Shown here: positions 6,635 to 12,322 of the stretch, in pieces | How positions within the stretch are numbered: the stretch's first letter is position 1 | How the letters are laid out: every line of letters starts with the position of its first letter | Source of the DNA: Thermoplasmata archaeon | GTDB lineage: Archaea > Thermoplasmatota > Thermoplasmata > Lutacidiplasmatales > UBA184 | Reading direction: 5' to 3' | Length of the DNA: 34,380 bases | Assembly (NCBI GenBank): GCA_030040625.1 | Contig: JASHTI010000044.1 | Span: 1 to 34,380, forward strand | Notes under the pieces: model-generated | What the model was told of the DNA's origin: nothing | What the model saw: the letters and a program-made list of their open reading frames with translations, nothing else | Database searches by the model: none | Position numbers and translations under genes: made by a program

Positions 6635-8584
6635 GTGTCCGAAGGCTCGCGGCACCTGGCGGCGATCATGTTCACGGACATGGTCGGCTATTCGGCGCTG
6701 GCGCAGGCCGACGAGGCGACCGCGCTGAAGGTCCTCGACCGCCACAACCGGCTTCTGCGGCCGCTCTTCGCCCAGCACGGGGGACGCGAGGTGAAGACGG
6801 TCGGCGACGCGTTCCTCGTCGAGTTCCCGAGTGCGCTGGAGGCGGTCCAGGGGGCGGTCGCGATCCAGCGGGCGCTGCACGAGTACAACGAAGGATCGGC
6901 CGAAGCATGGCGGATCCGGCTGCGGATCGGCGTCCACGTCGGCGACGTCGTGCGCGCCGGCGACGACGTCCTCGGCGATGCGGTGAACCTGGCGGCGCGG
7001 ATCGAGACCCTCGCCGAGCCCGAGGGGATCGCCCTCTCGCAGCAGGTCGTCGACCAGGTCCGCAACAAGCTGGACCTGCCGCTGGCCCGCCTCCCGAGCG
7101 TTCCGCTCAAGAACATCACGAACGCGCCGGCGGTCTATCGCGTGGTGCGCACCTGGCGGGGCGAGTCCGGACCGGCCGGGACGGCTCCCGCCCCGGCCGA
7201 CGGCCGCCACCTCGCGGTCCTCCCGCTCGCGAACATCAGCCCGGATCCGGCCGACGCCTACTTCGCCGACGGGCTCACCGAGGAGCTGATCTCGGTGCTC
7301 TCGCACGTCCCGGATCTCGGCGTGATCGCGCGGACGTCGGTCATGCCGTACAAGAGCCAGGCGAAGTCGATCGCTCAGGTCGGCGCCGAGCTGGGCGTCG
7401 ACACGGTCCTCGAAGGGAGCGTCCGGAAGGCCGGTCCCCGGATACGGATCACCCTGCAGCTCATCGACGTCGGCACCCAGCGCCACCTCTGGGCGGAGAG
7501 CTACGACCGGGAGCTCGACGACGTCTTCGCGGTCCAGAGCGACGTCGCCCGGCGCACCGGCGAGGCGCTGCGGCTCCAGCTGGCGCGGCGCGAGGGGAGC
7601 GCCGCGAGCCCGCGGCCCACCCCGAACCCGGCGGCCTACGATCTCTACCTGCGGGGCCTCGTCGCCGGCAACGACCTCACCCCGAGCCACCTCGCGGAGG
7701 CGGCGGCCTGCTTCCAGCAGGCGACCGAGCTCGATCCGACGTTCGCGGAGGCGTACGCGACGTGGGCCGACTTCTACGTCGCGGCGGCGGGCGACTCGGT
7801 CGCCATGCGCGAGGTGATGCCCCGGGCCCGCCAGCTCGCCGCCCGTGCCGTAGCGCTCGACCCCGCCTCCTCGGAGGCGCACGCCGCGCTCGGGAACATC
7901 GCCTTCCAGTCCGACCACAACTGGGAGCGGGCGGAGGAGGAGTTCCGCCGGGCGATCGCGCTCAACCCCAGCAACGTCTCGGCGCACCGCTTCTACGCCC
8001 TGATGCTGATCGCGCTCGAGCGGTTCGACGAGGCTCGGGAGATGACCCTGCGGGCGGCCCGGCTCGACCCCCGCGGTTCCCACCGCATGACGCTCGGGCT
8101 CGTCGAGCTTGGCGCCGGGCACTACGACCGAGCGATCGCGCTCGCCCAGGAGGAGGTCGACGCCGATCCGACGTCACTGAGCCGGCACATCGCCCGTGGG
8201 TTCTTCTGCGCCCGGGCGGGACGGCTGGAGGTCGCCCGCGCCGAGGCGGCGACCCCGGCGGCCGGGGCGAACGATGAGGAGCGGTACGATCTCGCCCTAC
8301 TCCGCGCCGTCGTCGGGCAGCCCGAGGCGGGGCGGGCGATGCTCGCCGAGATCGCGGGGGGCGGGCTGCGGACCTACATCTCCGGCACGCACCGTGCGAT
8401 GCTCCACGGCGCTGTGGGCGAGGGAGCGCGGGCGCTCGACCTCCTGGAGGAGGAGTTCCGGGAGGGCGACGCCGTGCTGTGGCTCTACTACCGGGGGCCC
8501 TGGTTCGACTCGATCCGGGGCGAGCCGCGGTTCCTCGCGCTCCTGCGCAGCTACGGCTTGTCGCCCGGTGCCCCGAGCGCTTAG
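6635..8584 (+). CDS. Class III adenylate cyclase with TolB-like and TPR domains
   Basis: The 649-residue protein makes cAMP from ATP, judging by its catalytic residues. Residues 8-165 form a class III cyclase domain with metal-binding Asp15 (IMFTDMVGYS) and Asp58, Lys54 of KTVGD, Asp111, Asn118 and Arg122 (DAVNLAARI); the Lys/Asp pair favours ATP over GTP. Residues ~180-320 are a TolB/FlgO-like amino-terminal domain (RHLAVLPLANISPD, ADGLTEELI, DTVLEGSVRKAG). Residues ~325-640 are TPR helices. No membrane segment is seen, so it is probably cytosolic. This architecture is common in soil bacteria and unusual in archaea, which suggests transfer. A cyclic-nucleotide-binding protein is encoded at 23253-23723. 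Confidence 0.9.
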   Translation: MSEGSRHLAAIMFTDMVGYSALAQADEATALKVLDRHNRLLRPLFAQHGGREVKTVGDAFLVEFPSALEAVQGAVAIQRALHEYNEGSAEAWRIRLRIGVHVGDVVRAGDDVLGDAVNLAARIETLAEPEGIALSQQVVDQVRNKLDLPLARLPSVPLKNITNAPAVYRVVRTWRGESGPAGTAPAPADGRHLAVLPLANISPDPADAYFADGLTEELISVLSHVPDLGVIARTSVMPYKSQAKSIAQVGAELGVDTVLEGSVRKAGPRIRITLQLIDVGTQRHLWAESYDRELDDVFAVQSDVARRTGEALRLQLARREGSAASPRPTPNPAAYDLYLRGLVAGNDLTPSHLAEAAACFQQATELDPTFAEAYATWADFYVAAAGDSVAMREVMPRARQLAARAVALDPASSEAHAALGNIAFQSDHNWERAEEEFRRAIALNPSNVSAHRFYALMLIALERFDEAREMTLRAARLDPRGSHRMTLGLVELGAGHYDRAIALAQEEVDADPTSLSRHIARGFFCARAGRLEVARAEAATPAAGANDEERYDLALLRAVVGQPEAGRAMLAEIAGGGLRTYISGTHRAMLHGAVGEGARALDLLEEEFREGDAVLWLYYRGPWFDSIRGEPRFLALLRSYGLSPGAPSA

Positions 8585-8621
8585 GTGGACGCCGGCCGGG
8601 TGCCCCCCGGCCCGCCGCGGC

Positions 8622-9896
8622 TCACGCGAGCGCCGCCGGCGGGGTCGGGGCCTCACGGCGTCCGGCGAGGAATGCCGGCAACAGCATCGCCGCCCCGGCG
8701 AGGGAGAGCGCGGCGGAGACCTCGAAGGCGAGCCCAGCGGTCCGATAGGTCCAGAGCGCTCCGACCAGGAGCGAGCCGCCGAGGATCGCCATCCCCTGGA
8801 TGAGGCCGAGCCAACCGTAGGCGGTCCCGGCGAGCGCCGCCGGCACGCGGCGGCCGACCCACGCCGACTCCGCGACCCCCTGGAGCGACACCTGGACCCC
8901 GGCGACCGAGAACGCCAAGATCCCGCCGAGGAGGCCCGAGTCGCCGATCAGGAACAGGTCGACGAGCGCGAACAGGGCGAACGACAGCGCGACGAACCCG
9001 AGTCCGGGAAGCCGGTCGACCCCGCGGCCGACCGGGTACGACAGGCCCGCGAAGATCAGGTTGTACAGCAGGTAGAGCAGGAGCGCGGCGACGACGGCCC
9101 CGGTCGCGGAGCCGCCCGAGCTCGGCAGAAGGTTCTCGCCGACTCTCAGGAGCGCGAGGAGGATGCTGAAGTATCCGAGCCCGAAGACCGCCTCCGCCAG
9201 CAGGAAGAGGCGGAACGAGGCCGGGAATTCGCGCCAGCCGGGCCGCGGGGCGGTCGGCTCGACGGCCGCGGGGCGCGCCGCCCGGTCCCGGACGAACAGC
9301 AGCAGGATCGCCACCGCCGCGAAGCCGGGGAGGACGCTGACCGCGAAGATCGTCCGGAAGCCGCTGAGGCCGCGGTCCAGCAGGAGCAGGATCGCCGTCA
9401 GCGTCCCCAGCACCGCGCCCAGCGAGTCGAGCGCCTGCTCAAGGCCGAAGGCGATCCCCTGGCTCTCGGCGGGGGTCGCGTTCGAGACGATCGCGCTCTT
9501 GATCGGCTGACGGGAGCCCCGCCCGAGCCAGGCGCCGACCCGGAGGATCAGCACCTCGGGCCAGACGACGGCGATCGCCAGGAGGCCGTGGCTGACCGTC
9601 GTCGTCAGGTAGCCGTAGGCCCCGCGGACCTTGCGCCCGGTCCCGGCCGCCCAGCGCGAGCCGGCGACCGTCTGGATGCCGCTCTGCGCGAACTGCGCCG
9701 CCCCGTCGACGAGCCCGACGATGAACGGGGAGGCGCCGAGCGAGAAGGCGAGAAAGAACGGTACGACCGGAAGGATCATCTCGTAGGACCAGTCCGCGAA
9801 CAGGCTGACGATGGAGATCGACCAGACGTCCGGGGGGATCCGCGGTCGACGGCCCGGTGTCCCGGGACCTCCCCTGCCCGGCGTCGGCGCGCCCAT
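8622..9896 (-). CDS. Major facilitator superfamily transporter
   Basis: The 424-residue protein has about twelve hydrophobic segments and the MFS loop pattern after helix 2 (GSRWAAGTGRKVRGA) plus GAWLGRGSRQPIKSA near helix 4-5. It resembles drug/proton antiporter-like or unassigned MFS permeases; the substrate cannot be told. An in-frame ATG exists at 9935, but a TATA-like element (GGATAAGC on the minus strand, 9918-9925) lies about 26 bases before the ATG at 9896, so 9896 is preferred. It converges with the adenylate cyclase gene, 37 bases away, and is followed upstream by tRNA genes on the same strand. Confidence 0.85.
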   Translation of the reverse strand: MGAPTPGRGGPGTPGRRPRIPPDVWSISIVSLFADWSYEMILPVVPFFLAFSLGASPFIVGLVDGAAQFAQSGIQTVAGSRWAAGTGRKVRGAYGYLTTTVSHGLLAIAVVWPEVLILRVGAWLGRGSRQPIKSAIVSNATPAESQGIAFGLEQALDSLGAVLGTLTAILLLLDRGLSGFRTIFAVSVLPGFAAVAILLLFVRDRAARPAAVEPTAPRPGWREFPASFRLFLLAEAVFGLGYFSILLALLRVGENLLPSSGGSATGAVVAALLLYLLYNLIFAGLSYPVGRGVDRLPGLGFVALSFALFALVDLFLIGDSGLLGGILAFSVAGVQVSLQGVAESAWVGRRVPAALAGTAYGWLGLIQGMAILGGSLLVGALWTYRTAGLAFEVSAALSLAGAAMLLPAFLAGRREAPTPPAALA

Positions 9897-9917
9897 CGGC
9901 GGGGCTACGGGCCGTCG

Positions 9918-9925
9918 CTTATCCC
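9918..9925 (-). promoter_or_regulatory. Putative TATA box of the MFS transporter gene
   Basis: The minus strand reads GGGATAAG/GGATAAGC around this position. Its distance (about 26 bases) to ATG 9896 supports that start over the one at 9935, which would lie upstream of the box. Confidence 0.45.
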
Positions 9926-9950
9926 TCCGCGGCACCGGCCCGCGGGGCCG

Positions 9951-10026
9951 TGGGCCCGGACGGATTTGAACCGTCGGTCAACCGGTTATGAGCCGGACGC
10001 TCTGAGCCGGGCTAAGCTACGGGCCC
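9951..10026 (-). tRNA. tRNA with CAU anticodon (elongator Met or Ile2), no intron
   Basis: Minus-strand cloverleaf: acceptor GGGCCCG pairs with CGGGCCC, T8-A9, D stem GCTT/GAGC, anticodon loop CTCATAA (anticodon CAT at 9988-9990), variable loop TGACC, T stem GACGG/CCGTC with loop TTCAAAT, discriminator A at 9951. Pair 27-43 is a T-T mismatch. A CCA tail is not encoded. The strong GGGCCCG acceptor resembles archaeal isoleucine tRNAs, so tRNA-Ile2 (lysidine/agmatidine type) is possible, but elongator Met cannot be excluded. It lies 19 bases after the tRNA-Asn gene and is probably cut from the same transcript. Confidence 0.93.
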
Positions 10027-10045
10027 TTCGCCGGTGACGGAGAGG

Positions 10046-10149
10046 CGCCGCCGAGCGGAATTTGGGGCGCGCGGCGTGCGGCCGCGGGCCTTTCGAACCG
10101 CTGACCTTTCGGTTAACAGCCGATCGCTCTGCCGCTGAGCTACGGCGGC
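10046..10149 (-). tRNA. tRNA-Asn (GUU) interrupted by an intron in the T loop
   Basis: Exon 1 (10149-10092) supplies acceptor GCCGCCG, TA, D stem GCTC/GAGC, anticodon loop CTGTTAA (anticodon GTT), variable loop AGGTC and the first strand of the T stem, AGCGG, plus TTCGAA. Direct continuation does not pair. The missing strands appear 32 bases later: CCGCT (10058-10054) pairs with all five bases of AGCGG, and CGGCGGC (10053-10047) pairs with all seven of the acceptor, with discriminator G at 10046. Removing 32 bases gives a 72-nucleotide tRNA with T loop TTCGAAT. Pair 27-43 is an A-A mismatch. Such introns in the T loop are cut by the archaeal splicing endonuclease. Confidence 0.88.
10060..10091 (-). 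other. 32-nt intron in the T loop of tRNA-Asn
   Basis: The intron can fold on itself: GGC-C-CGCGGC pairs with GCCGCG-C-GCC around a CGCAC loop, nine base pairs with one C-C mismatch. Seven unpaired bases (TTCGAAA and CCAAATT) lie on each side between this hairpin and the T stem, the 3+4/3+4 size of a bulge-helix-bulge site, but the central helix would be weak. Because of repeated A/T bases, the junction could be anywhere from 56/57 to 59/60; all choices give a 7-base T loop and a 32-base intron. The coordinates given assume 59/60. Confidence 0.8.
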
Positions 10150-10174
10150 ACCGGAGCGTCCGAGCCGGCATCGG

Positions 10175-10182
10175 TCTAATAG
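10175..10182 (-). promoter_or_regulatory. Putative TATA box of the tRNA-Asn / tRNA(CAU) transcript
   Basis: The minus strand reads CTATTAGA preceded by the BRE-like CGGAAAGG. It ends 26 bases before the tRNA-Asn 5' end at 10149. The TAG inside it is the stop codon of the upstream regulator gene, so promoter and coding sequence share bases. Confidence 0.6.
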
Positions 10183-10568
10183 CCTTTCCGGCTCGCGGGA
10201 GGCCGGTGCTCGTGCTCGGCGGCCCGCGCCTTGAGGTGCTGGATCTGTTCGGTCATCCGCTCGAGGGAGCGGTTGAGGGCGGCCCAGAACTCGCGCGCCC
10301 GATCGGTGACGACGGCGCCGTCGGCGCTCGGCTGGATCACGCCGTCCCGCTCGAGGAGGTGCAGCGAGTAGCGGGTCTTGTGGATCGGCAGCCGGAGCGC
10401 CTCGCTCAAGCGGATGATGCCGAGCGGGGGGCTCTTGGAGAGCCGCTCGAGGATGTCGACGTTCCGCACGAGCAGCCCCAGCTCCTCCTCGATCCGGTCG
10501 GCGAGGTCGGTCGGGCCGCTGCTGCCGGGCTCCGGCTCCACCTCCGGCGGCTCCTCGCGGTCGGCCAC
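10176..10568 (-). CDS. Winged-helix DNA-binding protein with C-terminal coiled region
   Basis: The 130-residue protein has an acidic N-terminus (about 1-25), a winged-helix region (about 30-95) in which RLSEALRLPIHKTRYSLHLL is the likely helix-turn-helix and DGVIQPSADGAVVTDRAREF the wing, and a Lys/Arg/Glu-rich amphipathic C-terminus (about 95-130). It looks like a single-domain archaeal transcription regulator of the MarR/ArsR-like type; no ligand-binding domain is visible and the target is unknown. It is divergent from the glycosyltransferase gene; an AT-richer GTTACTTG near 10594-10601 may serve both directions. Its stop codon lies inside the tRNA promoter. Confidence 0.7.
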   Translation of the reverse strand: MADREEPPEVEPEPGSSGPTDLADRIEEELGLLVRNVDILERLSKSPPLGIIRLSEALRLPIHKTRYSLHLLERDGVIQPSADGAVVTDRAREFWAALNRSLERMTEQIQHLKARAAEHEHRPPASRKGY

Positions 10569-10639
10569 AGTGCTCGCCGCCGAACGCGTCTGCGGTTACT
10601 TGAGGGTTGTCCGCGCCGGCCGGCCCGGCGCTCCGTCGG

Positions 10640-11860
10640 ATGAGCGGCGGGACCTCCGTTCCCGGGGACGGCGGCGCGCCCCGCCTGGTCCTCCTCACCG
10701 GCCTCGACCTCCGGGCCTACCGCGGCGGCGAGAAGTACGCCGCGACGCTCGCGCGCGAGCTCCAGGCCCGCGGCGTCCGGGTCCTGCTCTACAGCAAGGT
10801 CGATCCGAACGAGCCGCCGAGGCTCGCGATCGGAGAGCTCGCGACGACGGTCGGGGTCCCGTACCGCTTCTACCGACTCTTCTGGCTCCCCCGGCTGCCG
10901 CCGCTCCCGCTCGCCCCCCTCGCGTTCGTACGAACCCTCCGGGCGAGCGACACGATCTTCACGCTCGAGTCGACGCCGCGGTTCACCGCGCTCGTCGTGC
11001 TCCTCGGGCGCCTCCTCGGACGACGGGTCGTCGTCGGGCTCCACGACCCGACCCAGGTCGATCGGCTCGCCGCCGAGGTCCGGGGACCCCCACCCGCCCG
11101 CTGGCGGGCCCGCCTCTTCGTCCGCTTCCTTCGGGGAGCGGACGCCGTCCACACGATCAATGCCGCCCAGGCGGCGACGCTCCGGGCCGCGGGCGCCCGG
11201 TCGAACGTCGCGATGGTCAACTCGTTCACGACGGCGGAGCCTCGCCCGCGCCGCCCCGGCCGTCCGTCGACGTTCGAGGCGTTGTTCGTCGGCCCGCTCG
11301 AGCGGGAACAGAAGGGGATCGACCTCCTGGTCGAGGTCGCCCGGCGGGTGCTCGCCGCAAGGCCCGAGGTCCGGCTCACGATCGTCGGGGCCGGCCGGGA
11401 CCGGGGGCTCGTGGAGGCGCTGGCGCACGACGAGCCGGACCGGGTGCGGCTGCTCGGTTTCGTCGCCGAACGCGAGCTCGCCGACGTTTACGCGTCGGCC
11501 GACGCGCTGTGGTTGACCTCGCGGGCCGAGTCGTTCTCGCTGGTCGCCCTCGAGGCGTTCACCCAGGGCGTCCCGGTCGTCGGCTTCGCGCTGCCCGGCC
11601 TCCACGACGTGACGGAGATCTACCCCGAAGGGCGGGTCGCGCCGTTCGACACCGAGGGCTTCGCCCGCTCCGCGGAGACGCTGGTGGATCGGTGGAGGGA
11701 GACCCCGGCGGAGTATGCGACCCTGCGGGAGCGCCTGCGCCGGGAGGCCGTCGCCCGCCTCGGAGCCCGCGTCCAGGTCCCGAAGCTCGCCGCGATGCTC
11801 GGGCTCCGGATCGAAGAGCTCGCCGTCCCGCCGGAGGCACCGCGGCCGGGAGTCGGCTAG
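10640..11860 (+). CDS. GT4-family glycosyltransferase
   Basis: The protein transfers a sugar from an activated donor, probably in cell-surface glycan or lipid glycosylation. It has the two Rossmann halves of GT-B enzymes: LVLLTGLDLRAYRGGEKYAA at the N-terminus (glycine-rich acceptor loop), EALFVGPLEREQKGIDLL at the domain border, LTIVGAGRDRGLVE, and the ESFSLVALEAF segment (EX7E motif) followed by GVPVVGFALPG in the donor site. With ATG 10640 it has 406 residues, a normal size. An in-frame TTG at 10607 is too close to the likely TATA element (about 10594-10601) to be used. Its stop TAG shares the CTAG at 11857-11860 with the convergent VOC gene. Confidence 0.88.
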   Translation: MSGGTSVPGDGGAPRLVLLTGLDLRAYRGGEKYAATLARELQARGVRVLLYSKVDPNEPPRLAIGELATTVGVPYRFYRLFWLPRLPPLPLAPLAFVRTLRASDTIFTLESTPRFTALVVLLGRLLGRRVVVGLHDPTQVDRLAAEVRGPPPARWRARLFVRFLRGADAVHTINAAQAATLRAAGARSNVAMVNSFTTAEPRPRRPGRPSTFEALFVGPLEREQKGIDLLVEVARRVLAARPEVRLTIVGAGRDRGLVEALAHDEPDRVRLLGFVAERELADVYASADALWLTSRAESFSLVALEAFTQGVPVVGFALPGLHDVTEIYPEGRVAPFDTEGFARSAETLVDRWRETPAEYATLRERLRREAVARLGARVQVPKLAAMLGLRIEELAVPPEAPRPGVG

Positions 11861-12264
11861 CGCCGCTTCCGACGGGGGCGGGCCGGCCCGAACGCCTCGA
11901 GCCAGTTGCCGTCCGGGTCCTTGACGTAGACGATCCGCTGCCGCCCCTCGACGAACTCGAGGGCCGGGCGGGCGCCGGCGCGGAGCGCGCGGCGCTTCCA
12001 GGCGAGCGGGTCCTTCGCGTAGAATCCGAGGTGGTCGAACTCGGTCCCGTGCCGGATCGGCTCGAAGTAGCGGCTCTTCGGCGGGTAGTAGTTCAGCTCG
12101 AGCCGATGGTACGAGCCTGGGAAGCGGAGCTGGATCCAGACCCCGCCGTGCTCCATCGTGCCCCGGCTCCGCACGCGAAAGCCGAACCGCTCGTAGAACC
12201 GGAGCGCCCGGGCCACGTTCCGCACTCGGAGACCGGAGTACAGGAACCGCACGTCCCGCGTCAT
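11857..12264 (-). CDS. VOC (glyoxalase/bleomycin-resistance) superfamily protein
   Basis: A 135-residue protein with the paired beta-alpha-beta-beta-beta modules of the vicinal oxygen chelate fold: LRVRNVARALRFYERFGFRV near the start, GVWIQLRFPGSYHRLELNYY, DHLGFYAKDP, and VYVKDPDGNWLEAFGP at the end. The usual metal ligands are candidates His/Glu in HRLELN, DHLGF and NWLEAF. The reaction cannot be assigned (lyase, isomerase or dioxygenase are all possible). Start: the TATA-like GGTTATTC (12288-12295) is 28 bases from the ATG at 12264 but only 16 from the one at 12276, so 12264 is preferred. Shares the stop tetramer CTAG with the convergent glycosyltransferase. Confidence 0.85.
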   Translation of the reverse strand: MTRDVRFLYSGLRVRNVARALRFYERFGFRVRSRGTMEHGGVWIQLRFPGSYHRLELNYYPPKSRYFEPIRHGTEFDHLGFYAKDPLAWKRRALRAGARPALEFVEGRQRIVYVKDPDGNWLEAFGPARPRRKRR

Positions 12265-12287
12265 TGGAGCGGCCATCGCCCCCGGGG

Positions 12288-12295
12288 GAATAACC
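12288..12295 (-). promoter_or_regulatory. Putative TATA box of the VOC gene
   Basis: The minus strand reads GGTTATTC. Spacing of about 28 bases to ATG 12264 decides between two in-frame starts four codons apart. Confidence 0.45.
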
Positions 12296-12322
12296 CTGCG
12301 TGGGCGCGTGGGCGCCCGCCGC

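Noticed and set aside
6584..8122. A 512-residue open frame on the minus strand inside the adenylate cyclase gene
   Set aside because: It is the complement of the cyclase coding sequence, Arg/Gly-rich without any domain; the plus strand has clear catalytic motifs.
8196..10037. A 613-residue plus-strand open frame across the MFS transporter
   Set aside because: It covers the reverse of a twelve-helix transporter and runs into a tRNA gene; composition is Arg/Asp/Gln-rich shadow sequence.
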